Source: SZAS-79 sp964599095 (GTDB lineage Bacteria; Pseudomonadota; Gammaproteobacteria; Burkholderiales; SG8-39). From it: DNA of 64,000 nt. The stretch spans positions 124,001-188,000 of the forward strand of contig CAZREB010000007.1 of NCBI GenBank assembly GCA_964599095.1. The letters run 5' to 3'. How positions within the stretch are numbered: the stretch's first letter is position 1; every line of letters begins with the position of its first letter. The translations under genes were made by a program, and so were the position numbers. The notes beneath the pieces were generated by a model. It was not told the origin of the DNA. It worked only from the letters and a program-made list of their open reading frames with translations, and did no database searches. Positions 42,392-50,657 of this stretch are shown here, in pieces.

Positions 42392-42556
42392 GGGCGGGCA
42401 CACTGCATTCGACCCCGCGCCGGCGGGATTCCGCCGACGCGGCCCGATCGTCCCGACGACTAGTCCAGGCCAAGTCCTGTGCGCGCCCTGCTCGCCCTCT
42501 TTTCGGGCGCCGTTACGGAGCCGATGTACAAAGCCCGGTACACCCGCGACGCGGAT

Positions 42557-43048
42557 TCACCGCTTCCCGATCGCTTGTCTTCCCGCCCATAGTTCGAAAG
42601 TCCCGCGATCGAGCGCACCGCTTTTCGCCTCGCCCCGGTGCGACGCGTCGAAGAAATAGGTGCGTGGCAATTCGCCGCGCCATGCGGGATCGACCGCGTA
42701 GCGAATTCGCTCCGAGAACTCGTCGGCGAATGCCCATCGGCTCACGCGGCCGGGATCGTAGGTCTTGAGGAAGCGCTCGATCGCAGCCCGCTCGCCGGGC
42801 GGATCGACGGCCACCAGATGGATGGGGAGTCCCGGGTACCTGCGATGCGCGGCGTTGAACACCTTCATGTCGTCGCGGCAGGGTTCGCAGGTCGTCGACC
42901 AGAATGCGAGGACGAACGGCTTGCCCGCATGCATGGCGCGAATGCGCTCGAGGCTTTTCGCGTCGAAGGGGCGCAGCGCCTGGGCATGGGTGGGCGAGAG
43001 CGTGCACAGCGCGATTGCGGCGAACAACAGAGCCTGGATCCGCTTCAC
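42557..43048 (-). CDS. TlpA-like periplasmic thioredoxin-fold protein
   Basis: A 163-residue protein with a signal peptide (cleavage near THAQ) and a thioredoxin fold whose active site is WSTTCEPCRDD (Cys54-Glu-Pro-Cys57). TlpA-like proteins reduce disulfides in the periplasm, including those of copper chaperones and CuA sites. Last gene of the minus-strand copper operon; its ATG overlaps the stop of the beta-propeller gene by four bases. This supports a role in keeping copper-site cysteines reduced. Confidence 0.85.
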   Translation of the reverse strand: MKRIQALLFAAIALCTLSPTHAQALRPFDAKSLERIRAMHAGKPFVLAFWSTTCEPCRDDMKVFNAAHRRYPGLPIHLVAVDPPGERAAIERFLKTYDPGRVSRWAFADEFSERIRYAVDPAWRGELPRTYFFDASHRGEAKSGALDRGTFELWAGRQAIGKR

Positions 43049-44262
43049 GGCAAGGCCAATACCGAAAGCGGCGCGTCCCGCCGGTTCCAGAAGACGTAGA
43101 ACGTGCCGTCACGCTTCAGCACGAGAGGATGCCCGGACGGTCCGCCGGTCGCGGCCAGTTCCGATTCGCGCCAGGTGTTCCCGGCGTCGTCCGAGCGAAG
43201 AGCGCGCAGCCGTGAGCGCTCCCCGTCGAACTCCTTCCAGGCGATCGCGATTCTGTCGCCTGCGGCGGCGAGGTCCGCATGCTCGGCGGTCGGTCCGCCG
43301 ACCCGTCGCTGGCCATCCACGCCTGCTTCACGCAGGCGGCCGTAGTACACGCCGCTCCTGCCGGGCGCGCCGGTGAACCATACTGCATGCAGCCGGCCGC
43401 CCGAATCCCGTGCGAGTGAAGGGCCGTGATGCGGGCAGACATCGACGCGCCAGTCGTCGTAAGTCGCGCGCACAATCTTGCCGGCTTTGCCCTCCGGCGT
43501 GAGCACGCCGAGCGCGTGATCGCGGATATTGGGCTCGAAGACGTGTCTCCAGAGCGCCAGCACGCTGCCATCCTCGCGCGGCAGCAGGCCGATGCGGCAG
43601 CATTCGCAACTATGGTCGGCGAGCTTGAAGTCGCCGCGAAAGGTCGCGCCGCGGTCGTCCGAAACCGCCCAGTACACCGCCGCGCCGCGGTACCCTGCGG
43701 CCGCCTTGCCGCGCAGGGCTTCCTGGTCGCGCTTGTCGATCCAGGCAACGAAAACCTGTCCCTTGCCGTTGACCGCAACAGAATCGAAGCGATGGGTAAT
43801 CTGCTGGCGGTCGGCATGCACGATAGCAGGGGCGCTGAACGTCGCGCCGCCGTCGATCGACCGTGAATAGCGGATTTCACCTGTATAGGGCTTCGCCAGC
43901 GGTCGTGTCCAGGTGACGTAGAGTTCCCCGGCCCTGCCTGCCGCGATCTTCGGTCGCGCATCCCCCCCGGCGTCGGTGGGTTCGGGGGCCGGCGTAAGGC
44001 GCAGCGGCTTGCCCCATGAACCGCCGTTGTCGTCCGAGCGGCTGACAGCGATGTACCCGGCCTCCTTGTGCGCAGCCCACAATACGCCTCTGTCGTCGAA
44101 GACCGCCGATGCATTCAGCTGGACGCCCTCCTTGGACATCCCGCCCTTGCCCCCAGACTTGGCATGCCCGGCGTGATCATGCTGCGCAATGGCAGGGCAT
44201 GCCGCGGCGCACGCCAGAAGTGCGGCGCACAGGATGCGAATCGAATTTGCGGATATCGGCAT
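43045..44262 (-). CDS. Secreted BNR/Asp-box beta-propeller, Cys- and His-rich (annotates as sialidase-like)
   Basis: This 405-residue protein has a signal peptide and a mature N-terminus rich in His/Met/Lys (QHDHAGHAKSGGKGGM). It carries four Asp-box repeats (SRSDDNGGSW, SRSIDGGATF, VSDDRGATF, RSDDAGNTW), the beta-propeller of sialidase-like proteins. The sialidase arginine (FRIP-like) motif is missing. Instead there are Cys219-x-Cys221-Cys222 and Cys276-Pro-His-His. In a copper operon these suggest a periplasmic copper-binding propeller rather than a glycosidase. It starts 4 bp after the TonB receptor stop. Confidence 0.75.
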   Translation of the reverse strand: MPISANSIRILCAALLACAAACPAIAQHDHAGHAKSGGKGGMSKEGVQLNASAVFDDRGVLWAAHKEAGYIAVSRSDDNGGSWGKPLRLTPAPEPTDAGGDARPKIAAGRAGELYVTWTRPLAKPYTGEIRYSRSIDGGATFSAPAIVHADRQQITHRFDSVAVNGKGQVFVAWIDKRDQEALRGKAAAGYRGAAVYWAVSDDRGATFRGDFKLADHSCECCRIGLLPREDGSVLALWRHVFEPNIRDHALGVLTPEGKAGKIVRATYDDWRVDVCPHHGPSLARDSGGRLHAVWFTGAPGRSGVYYGRLREAGVDGQRRVGGPTAEHADLAAAGDRIAIAWKEFDGERSRLRALRSDDAGNTWRESELAATGGPSGHPLVLKRDGTFYVFWNRRDAPLSVLALP

Positions 44263-44266
44263 CGGC

Positions 44267-46525
44267 TCAGAAGCGCGTCTTCAAGCCGAGGGTGATCGTC
44301 CGCGGCATGGAAAGGTTGCGGTTGAAGACCTGGTTGAAGGCATAGGCGTTTTCGGAGTATTCCTTGTTGAAGAGGTTGATGGCGCTGGCCGTCAGGTCCG
44401 TGCTCTTGTTAATCGCATAACGTGCGGAGGCATTGAAGACAGTCGATCCCCCCTGCTCGTAATAAGTGTTTGGCGTGCTGGTCGTATCGATGTACATCCG
44501 GCCCGTGTAACGGAGTTCGGCGTACGTGCTGAGGCGCTGGACCGGCGACCAGGTCAGGCCCAGCGAAGCGACGTTCTTCGGCAGGCCGGCCAGTTGCACG
44601 TTGAGCGGGTCGGTGACGACCGAGCCCCTGCGCGTCAGGTAACTTTCGGTGCGCGTAAAGGTGGCGTTCGCGGCCAGGCTTTCGGAGGCCTTCCAACTGC
44701 CAACCAGTTCAATGCCGCGCGAGCGTCCGTCCTGGTCGTTGGTGTAGAAGTTCGCCGATCCGCCGCAGTTGTTCAGGTTGGCGCCCCCACTCGAGCAGAT
44801 GGTCCGAACCAGGGCCGGCGCCGTTGCAAAGCTGTTGACCCTGAACGTCGCGATCTGGTCGCGGATGTCGTACTGGAAGAACGTGGCCGAGGCAGAGACC
44901 GCGCCCGAGCGGTAATCCGTCCCGAATTCGATGCCCCGGAGACTTTCCGGCCCGAGGTCGGGATTGGCGATCGTCGGGGTGGCGCTCCCGAATGTCCGCG
45001 TGGTGTTGTTGAAACCGGGAGCACGGAACGACTTGTAGGTCGCACCGCGCAAGGCCAGTTGGTCGCTGACATCGTAGCGAAGCGCCAGGCTGGGATTGAA
45101 CGCGGTTTTCGACGAATCCGGGACCCGTCCGCCGGTGGTCGTCCCGGCGGCGGTACGTGTATTCGTTCGATCGGCATTCTCCCAGGAGTCGTAGCGTCCG
45201 CTCGCCGTGATTTCAAGAGAATCGAAGGGCGAAATCTTTGCCTGTGCGAACAGCCCGGTGAATACTTGCCTGGCCTCGCCGTAGGTCCTGGTGAGGGTTC
45301 CGCCTTGCGGAGCCGATTGGAGGGTCGGAGCGCCGTAAAAGAACTCGAGGTCCGTCGCGGTCAGCCTGCGTACATCGGCGCCGACCTGGAGGCTGCTCCA
45401 GGCGCCGCTCATCGTGCGGGAATAGATTGCCGAACCGCCCTGCTCGCGGTAGCGCTGCGATCCGTATTGCGTGTAGTACTGCAGGACGTTGTTGTTTACC
45501 GAGGCGGGCGTCACCGCAGCGGCCGCAGGACAGCGGCTCCCCGGCGCCGCGGCCGCGTTGAAGTAGCAAGTGAGGCCGTTGTACTTCTCGAAATTCACGT
45601 ATTGGGCCCAGGCATTTGCCTGCAAGCTGTTCTTCGGGTCGATCGTCCATGTCAGGCCGGCCGACGCGTCGGGATTCTTCTGCAGGTTGTTGCCGAACTG
45701 GTAGCTGATGTCCTGGTCCTGGATGTGGTACCCGATGCGCAAATAGCCGCTGAGATCCTTCATCGGCTTGAAGAACGAGGTCAGCTGAAAGTTGGTGTTC
45801 CGCGCATCGACCGGCGCCTTTTGGGGAAACCTGAACAAGTCCGCCGCGGGTGTCACCTGGTAGCCCTTCCAGTTCAGTTCGTCGACCGCAAGGTTGAATC
45901 CCAGTGTATCGGAGACGGCGAAATTCTTGACCACCGATGCACCGACCGTGCCCCTCGATCCGAAATTGATCGAAGCCTCGCCAGAATTGTCTTTGACCCG
46001 CTTCGACACGATATTGATGACGCCCGCGACGGCCATGTTGCCCCACAGGCTTGAATTGCCGCCGCGGACCACCTCGATGCGCTCGATATTCGACAGCGGT
46101 ACCTTGAAGAACTGCGTCGTCAGGTAGAAAGGGTCGTGGATCGGGACACCGTCCAGGAGCATCAGCACCTTGGCGTTCCCCAGTCCGCGCATCCTCGTCT
46201 GGTGTCCCGTCGGGTCGGATTGGACCGCCGGGATGCCGGTGAAATTCAATCCGGGCACGCTGCGCAGCAGCTGGTCAAGTGTTTGCGCCGGCGACTTGCG
46301 GATGTCTTCCTGGGAGACGACCGTGGTGTGCAGGGGCATGTCCTCCACCTTGGTGTCGCTCCGGCTGGCGGTAACCACTACGGCGCCGAGTTCCTTCGGG
46401 GCCGTGGAGGGTTGCTGTGCATGGACCTTGTCCATCGCGAGCGAGGCGATGAAAACGAAGACGGCAACGGTCAGCGCAAAATCGGGTTCGGTAACTGCAC
46501 GCAAAAGCAATCGCAAAAACTGCAT
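44267..46525 (-). CDS. TonB-dependent outer-membrane receptor (probable copper receptor)
   Basis: A 752-residue receptor with an N-terminal export signal and a plug domain beginning GAVVVTASRSDTKVEDMP. Plug motifs include LDQLLRSVPGLNF and VLMLLDGVPIHDPFY, with IERIEVVRGGNSSLWG. A 22-strand barrel ends in the aromatic residue of LGLKTRF. Such receptors import metals or chelates using TonB energy. Its neighbours (PCuAC chaperone, two DUF2946 ORFs, thioredoxin-like protein) indicate copper. CAGGAG lies 6 bp before the ATG, and two strong hairpins separate it from the upstream DUF2946 ORF. Confidence 0.88.
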   Translation of the reverse strand: MQFLRLLLRAVTEPDFALTVAVFVFIASLAMDKVHAQQPSTAPKELGAVVVTASRSDTKVEDMPLHTTVVSQEDIRKSPAQTLDQLLRSVPGLNFTGIPAVQSDPTGHQTRMRGLGNAKVLMLLDGVPIHDPFYLTTQFFKVPLSNIERIEVVRGGNSSLWGNMAVAGVINIVSKRVKDNSGEASINFGSRGTVGASVVKNFAVSDTLGFNLAVDELNWKGYQVTPAADLFRFPQKAPVDARNTNFQLTSFFKPMKDLSGYLRIGYHIQDQDISYQFGNNLQKNPDASAGLTWTIDPKNSLQANAWAQYVNFEKYNGLTCYFNAAAAPGSRCPAAAAVTPASVNNNVLQYYTQYGSQRYREQGGSAIYSRTMSGAWSSLQVGADVRRLTATDLEFFYGAPTLQSAPQGGTLTRTYGEARQVFTGLFAQAKISPFDSLEITASGRYDSWENADRTNTRTAAGTTTGGRVPDSSKTAFNPSLALRYDVSDQLALRGATYKSFRAPGFNNTTRTFGSATPTIANPDLGPESLRGIEFGTDYRSGAVSASATFFQYDIRDQIATFRVNSFATAPALVRTICSSGGANLNNCGGSANFYTNDQDGRSRGIELVGSWKASESLAANATFTRTESYLTRRGSVVTDPLNVQLAGLPKNVASLGLTWSPVQRLSTYAELRYTGRMYIDTTSTPNTYYEQGGSTVFNASARYAINKSTDLTASAINLFNKEYSENAYAFNQVFNRNLSMPRTITLGLKTRF

Positions 46526-46549
46526 GACGCACTCCTGACTGGGTTTGTA

Positions 46550-46596
46550 GCGGACCGGCTGGTCCGCGGTGCCGGCGGCATTGCAGCGCCGCCGGC
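46550..46596 (-). promoter_or_regulatory. Tandem RNA hairpins between DUF2946 ORF and TonB receptor
   Basis: On the transcribed strand, a perfect 9-bp stem GCCGGCGGC/GCCGCCGGC with an 8-nt loop (46571-46596) is followed by a perfect 7-bp stem GCGGACC/GGTCCGC with a 4-nt loop (46550-46567). The first begins 13 nt after the DUF2946 stop; the second ends 24 nt before the receptor ATG. There is no T-run, so they are not simple intrinsic terminators. They fit a translation-coupled regulatory leader. Confidence 0.75.
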
Positions 46597-46609
46597 GCGA
46601 CCGGGCTAA

Positions 46610-46993
46610 TCAGGCGTGCGGGGGAGGGCCGCGCGAGGGCGGCGCCGGGAGGAATCCTGCAGTGGGCGCGTCGGTATCGCGCGACGAAGGCGCCGCATGG
46701 GCCCGCTCGTCGGCAAAACTGAAATCCGTCCGTGCAGCGTCGATCGCGGCGTGGGCGCCGGTGGGCGCGCACAGCGGGCACTTGAAACATTCCGCATTCG
46801 ACCCGGCCGGCTCGCCGGATGCGTCCGCAACGGCGATCCGCTTCATGCCGTCCTGCGTGCAGATCTCGACGAACTGGCTGCGTGCTTTCGAGCCTGCAAG
46901 GGCGGCAAACACCGGGCCGATCGCGTCGAACGCGAACAGCACGAGCGCGAGCAGCGCCCAGAGGCGCAGGCCGGTTCGCGATCGGCGCAGCAT
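46610..46993 (-). CDS. DUF2946 protein, probable CruR-type copper-sensing upstream ORF (second copy)
   Basis: This 127-residue protein has a basic start, one hydrophobic helix (about residues 10-30), Cys45 in ICTQDGMKR and Cys69-x2-Cys72-x2-Cys75 (ECFKCPLC). That is the DUF2946 pattern. As I recall, a DUF2946 ORF (CruR) upstream of the Bordetella pertussis TonB receptor gene bfrG acts as a copper-sensing upstream ORF, the nascent CxxC controlling downstream expression. Here the ORF lies 84 bp upstream of the TonB receptor with two hairpins in between, and 28 bp after the PCuAC gene. Its own mature protein function is unknown. Confidence 0.75.
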   Translation of the reverse strand: MLRRSRTGLRLWALLALVLFAFDAIGPVFAALAGSKARSQFVEICTQDGMKRIAVADASGEPAGSNAECFKCPLCAPTGAHAAIDAARTDFSFADERAHAAPSSRDTDAPTAGFLPAPPSRGPPPHA

Positions 46994-47021
46994 CGGGAAG
47001 CTCAGGCGAACAGCCGCCGGC

Positions 47022-47522
47022 TCAGTGCTTCATGCCGCCGTGGCCATGGCTGCCGGTATCGCCTGCGCCCGCGGCTTCCACGGCCAGGTCGACTTTCACT
47101 TCACCGGCTTTCTCGAATTTCAACGTGACCGGCACCTTTTCACCCGGCTTGAGCGGCGCCTTGAGTTCGATGAACATCAGGTGATAGCCCCCGGGCTTGA
47201 GTTCGAGCCGGCCTTTGGGCGGGACATCGATGCCCTTGACTTCGCGCATGCGCATGACGTCCTTCTCCATGGCCATTTCATGCAGTTCGGTGCGCGCTGC
47301 GACCGGGCTGGCCGCCCCGACCAACCGATCGCCGGCCGCGCCTGCATTGCGAACCGTGAGATAGCCGCCGCCGACAGCGGCGCCCGGCGGGGTGGCGCGG
47401 GCCCAGGCCTTTTCGACCTTGAGGTCGCCCTTGCCCTGGGCAAGCGCGGGAAGAAGGGTCGACAAGCCGATGACGAATGCCGCTGCCAGCGCCACGGATG
47501 AAGCGTGCGATCTTGATTTCAT
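47022..47522 (-). CDS. PCuAC family periplasmic copper chaperone
   Basis: A 166-residue protein with a signal peptide (cleavage near LAQG). It has the complete copper(I) motif of the family: His81-x10-Met92-x21-His114-x-Met116. The C-terminus (GSHGHGGMKH) adds further His/Met ligands. PCuAC proteins deliver copper to the CuA or CuB sites of cytochrome oxidase or store it in the periplasm. ATG 47522 (MKSRSHASSVALA) is chosen for the signal peptide, with GGGGGA upstream. It lies between two DUF2946 ORFs. Confidence 0.93.
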   Translation of the reverse strand: MKSRSHASSVALAAAFVIGLSTLLPALAQGKGDLKVEKAWARATPPGAAVGGGYLTVRNAGAAGDRLVGAASPVAARTELHEMAMEKDVMRMREVKGIDVPPKGRLELKPGGYHLMFIELKAPLKPGEKVPVTLKFEKAGEVKVDLAVEAAGAGDTGSHGHGGMKH

Positions 47523-47552
47523 GAAATCCCCCGATACGAAGAACTGCAAACG

Positions 47553-47570
47553 CCGCGACGTGCGTCGCGG
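47553..47570 (-). promoter_or_regulatory. RNA hairpin between DUF2946 ORF and PCuAC gene
   Basis: Perfect 7-bp stem CCGCGAC/GTCGCGG with a 4-nt loop on the transcribed strand. It begins 18 nt after the DUF2946 stop and ends about 30 nt before the PCuAC ATG. There is no T-run. The arrangement repeats that before the TonB receptor. Confidence 0.7.
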
Positions 47571-47588
47571 AGCGGAACTGCGGTGGCG

Positions 47589-47951
47589 TCAGGCGCGCGG
47601 GGGCGCGCGCGAGGCGAGGTCGGCAAGGTGCGACGCCGGAATGAGCGCGCCGACGCTTCCTTTGACCGGCGGATTGGCGTCCGGGGAAGCGCTAAGGGTT
47701 CCGGCGACGTCCGCAGTCGCAAGGGAAGGCGCACCGGCGGCCGCACACAAGCTGCAGCTCTTGGCCGTGGGGCCCGGCTGGGACGGAGCGCCGCCGGGCA
47801 GGCGCTTGCTGCCTTCCGCAGTGCAGACCTCGTCGCCGAACGCCGCCTGGACTTGCATCGCGCCGTGCCAGCTTGCGCCCAGCAGCCAGGCGCCCAAGGC
47901 GAGCATGACCACCGTGCGGCGGATCAATCCGGAGAAGGCCAAGCGGAACAT
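47589..47951 (-). CDS. DUF2946 protein, probable CruR-type copper-sensing upstream ORF (first copy)
   Basis: This 120-residue DUF2946 protein has one N-terminal hydrophobic helix, Cys43 in VCTAEGSKR and the Cys66-x2-Cys69 motif in AKSCSLCAAAG. It shares the C-T-x-(D/E)-G-x-(K/S)-R and CxxC features with the copy at 46610. It is the first gene of the minus-strand copper operon, 66 bp upstream of the PCuAC gene with a hairpin in the spacer. It may be a copper-responsive upstream ORF rather than a protein with its own enzymatic role. Confidence 0.75.
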   Translation of the reverse strand: MFRLAFSGLIRRTVVMLALGAWLLGASWHGAMQVQAAFGDEVCTAEGSKRLPGGAPSQPGPTAKSCSLCAAAGAPSLATADVAGTLSASPDANPPVKGSVGALIPASHLADLASRAPPRA

Positions 47952-48016
47952 GCGCGCATTCTACCGTGCGCCCGGCCGAAGATGTAGGGCCCTAAGCGAA
48001 CGTCGGATGCACCGCT

Positions 48017-49543
48017 TCAGGCTGCGTAAGCCGGCCAGCGGGACAGGCCTGCCGGTCTTTCGAGGGGCACGCCGGCCGTCTGATCCGGGCCGAAGCGCAT
48101 CACGCGCGGCATCGAAGGGTCGAAGGGCGGCCACTCGCAGCGCCCGGTGCGCGCGAACCCGGCCCAGGCGCCCATCATCGCGCCCGAGATCGCACCGACC
48201 TGCGGCGCGCTGCCGATCTTGCAGGCGAGGTGCGGATGGCCCCAGGTGCCGAACACGAACGGCACATCGGATGCGTGCGGCGATCCGCCGGAACCCGGCA
48301 GCGGGAATGCGAATTCGTAGACCCATGCACCCGCTCCCGCGCGGACCTGTTGTCCGGCGAAGTGCAGGATCGGCGCGCGGAATACGAGATCCGTGTACAA
48401 GTCGCGCCAGATTTCCGCCGGACCGCCCGAGGCGGCGTAGGCGTCGATGACGGTCCGCGGGAGTGGCGCCTCGGGGAACGCATAGTGAAGGCGAGTCAAC
48501 CCGCCAATCCGCTTTACTAGCTCGGCGTCGTCGCGCGGCGGCTTGAGCGGCGAGATCACGCTGCCGTCGCCATCGCGCAAGTCGAACCAGAAGTTGGATT
48601 CTTCGCGCGTCCAGCCGGTGAGCACTGGCATGGATGCGGGCCCTGCCTCGTAGGGCCAGGCTTTGATCAGACTGCCGTCACGCACCGGCGCGGTCCGGGG
48701 CCGTCCCATGCCGGCCGCCAGTTCCGGCGAGGACGCGAACTTGTGCTCCTCGCGCTGAATCCGCACGCCCTCGATTTCGCGCAGGCCGGCAACCGTTACG
48801 CCCATGCGCGCGGCAAGCGCCTCGGTGTATTCGGCCGCGGCTTCGAGGTCGACGAACATCGGCGGACGGAACAACGGCGGGCTTTGCGCGATGACGCGCG
48901 CGTAACGTCCGGTCGCGAGACCGTGTTGAGCGATCATGACTGCGTTGGCGCCACCGGAAGACTGGCCGGCGAGGGTGACGCAGGCGGGATCGCCGCCGAA
49001 CGACTCGATGCAGGTTCCGACCCATTCCAGCGCGGCCAGCTTGTCCTGCATCCCCCAATTTCCGCACAAACCTGTCGCCTCGTCCCGCAGGTCGGGGTGG
49101 GCGAGGCCGCCGAGCGCGCCGAGGCGATAGCTGATCGTGACCACCACCAGGCCGAGGCGCGCGAGCGCGGCGCCGTCGATCCCGGGCGCGGCGCCATGGC
49201 CGTTGCGGGTCTGTCCGCCATGCAGCCAGAAGAGAACCGGGGCCTTGCCGCCGGCGTCCGGTGCCCAGATGTTCAGGTAAAGGCAATCCTCCGACTGGTT
49301 CTGGATCGGCTCGTTCATCCAGACCTGGTTGCCGCCAAGCGTCTGCAGGCTTGCAGGGGCCGGGGTGCGCGCGTCGCGGGTGCCGCTCCATGCTCGCAGC
49401 GGTCCGGGTGACTTCAAGCGCATCGTGCCGACCGGGGCCTGCGCATACGGGATCCCCAGGAATCGCCGAATGCCGCCGCCGAGAGGCGACCCTGCCACGC
49501 TCCCGAACGGTGTTTCGACCCTGGCTCCCTCGAACGTGCTCAT
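48017..49543 (-). CDS. Carboxylesterase type B (para-nitrobenzyl esterase-like)
   Basis: A 508-residue alpha/beta hydrolase of the carboxylesterase B family. The oxyanion region is VLFWLHGGQTRNGHG and the nucleophile elbow is LAGQSSGGANAV. SEDCLYLNIWAPD is diagnostic, and the late GTWGHPH carries the likely histidine. It hydrolyses an ester; no signal peptide is seen. It lies 21 bp downstream of a Bug protein gene on the same strand, so the esterase may act on the ligand that protein binds. Confidence 0.88.
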   Translation of the reverse strand: MSTFEGARVETPFGSVAGSPLGGGIRRFLGIPYAQAPVGTMRLKSPGPLRAWSGTRDARTPAPASLQTLGGNQVWMNEPIQNQSEDCLYLNIWAPDAGGKAPVLFWLHGGQTRNGHGAAPGIDGAALARLGLVVVTISYRLGALGGLAHPDLRDEATGLCGNWGMQDKLAALEWVGTCIESFGGDPACVTLAGQSSGGANAVMIAQHGLATGRYARVIAQSPPLFRPPMFVDLEAAAEYTEALAARMGVTVAGLREIEGVRIQREEHKFASSPELAAGMGRPRTAPVRDGSLIKAWPYEAGPASMPVLTGWTREESNFWFDLRDGDGSVISPLKPPRDDAELVKRIGGLTRLHYAFPEAPLPRTVIDAYAASGGPAEIWRDLYTDLVFRAPILHFAGQQVRAGAGAWVYEFAFPLPGSGGSPHASDVPFVFGTWGHPHLACKIGSAPQVGAISGAMMGAWAGFARTGRCEWPPFDPSMPRVMRFGPDQTAGVPLERPAGLSRWPAYAA

Positions 49544-49564
49544 TGCTGGTTCCTCACGACGGGT

Positions 49565-50548
49565 TCATTGCGCCTTGATCTGGCGGGACCGGATCAGGTT
49601 CTGGTAAACGAGGGATTCGCGCCGGACACGCTCTTCGAACTGCGCGGCGCTGCTGCCGAACGTTACGAACCCGAGGTCTTCGAGCCGCTTGGCGACGGCC
49701 GGGTCGCGCAGTGCCTGCCCCATCTCCCGCTGGATCCACTCGATTGGCTGCAGCGGGGTTCCGCCCGGGGCGGCCAGCGCCCACCAGTTGATCATCTGGT
49801 ATTCGCCGAAGCCGAGTTCCTTCGTGGTCGGCACCTCGGGCAGCACCGCCAATCGCACCGGGGAGGTCGTGGCAAGCGCGCGCAGCTTGCCCGACTTCAC
49901 GTGGGCCTTGCCGACCGAAAGCGAAGCGAGGTAGAGCTGGACTTCGCCCGAGAGCATTGCCGTGATCGCCGGTGCGCCGCCCTTGTAGGCGACGTGGACC
50001 ATCTTCAGCCCGTAGAGGTCGGACAGGATCTCGCCCGCAAGGTGCGGGGCCGAGCCCGCGCCCGGGGACGCATAGTTGATCTGTCCCGGGCGGGCTGCAA
50101 CGTAGTCGACCAATTCCTTCATCGACTGGACCGGGAGATCGCTGCGAACGTAGACGACCTGGGGCTGGTCCACGAGGATCGTGACCAGCGCGAACGCGTT
50201 CAGCACGTCGACCGAACCCTGCGCGAACAGGTGCTGGTTGACTACGAAATTGTTGTTCGCGCCCAGCAACAGCGTATACCCGTCCTTTTCCGCCGCCGCA
50301 ACGGCCTGGTTGCCGACATTGCCGCCAGCGCCCGGGCGCGCCTCGATGACGAATCGTGCGCCGGTCCTCTTTTCGATCGAATCCGCAAGCAGGCGCGCAA
50401 GGGGGTCTGCGGTGCCTCCGGCGGCAAAAGGGATGACGATGCGGACCGGTTTGGACGGGTAGGGTTGCGGCTGCGCGGCCGCCCTCCCCGCAGACAGACA
50501 GGCGGCGAGGACGAAGATCGCAATCCTGAAAAGCGTGTGCCTGTTCAT
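49565..50548 (-). CDS. Bug family solute-binding protein
   Basis: This 327-residue periplasmic protein has a signal peptide (MNRHTLFRIAIFVLAACLS, cleavage near AAAQ) and Bug motifs (VRIVIPFAAGGTADPLARLLA, VIEARPGAGGNVG, KDGYTLLLGANN). The start at 50548 replaces a longer in-frame possibility that lacks a signal. It is divergent from an AraC-type regulator gene and upstream of the esterase, forming a small catabolic unit. Confidence 0.9.
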   Translation of the reverse strand: MNRHTLFRIAIFVLAACLSAGRAAAQPQPYPSKPVRIVIPFAAGGTADPLARLLADSIEKRTGARFVIEARPGAGGNVGNQAVAAAEKDGYTLLLGANNNFVVNQHLFAQGSVDVLNAFALVTILVDQPQVVYVRSDLPVQSMKELVDYVAARPGQINYASPGAGSAPHLAGEILSDLYGLKMVHVAYKGGAPAITAMLSGEVQLYLASLSVGKAHVKSGKLRALATTSPVRLAVLPEVPTTKELGFGEYQMINWWALAAPGGTPLQPIEWIQREMGQALRDPAVAKRLEDLGFVTFGSSAAQFEERVRRESLVYQNLIRSRQIKAQ

Positions 50549-50612
50549 CGGACCTGTCGCAGGAGAGGGGGGATTGAAATATAGTGCGCACGTAATCGCA
50601 CCGGACCTGAAG

Positions 50613-50642
50613 TTCATATGCGATCCGGTGTCTTTCATATGC
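50613..50642. promoter_or_regulatory. Direct repeat, candidate AraC-type operator
   Basis: TTCATATGC occurs at 50613-50621 and 50634-50642, exactly 21 bp (two helical turns) apart, in the divergent region between the Bug gene and the AraC-type gene. Same-orientation repeats at this spacing are usual for AraC-family binding. The second copy is 16 bp before the regulator ATG, suggesting autoregulation. Confidence 0.55.
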
Positions 50643-50657
50643 AAAAGGGGGGGCGCC

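Noticed and set aside
42392..42556. Possible small gene between the SDR gene and the thioredoxin-like gene
   Set aside because: No open frame with a ribosome site or protein-like composition was seen; only GC-rich intergenic sequence.
43045..44262. True exo-alpha-sialidase
   Set aside because: The sialidase arginine motif is missing, and the conserved-looking residues are Cys/His in a copper operon.
46550..47570. Hairpins after the DUF2946 ORFs read as intrinsic terminators
   Set aside because: None is followed by a T-run on the transcribed strand, and essential downstream genes of the same operon follow closely.
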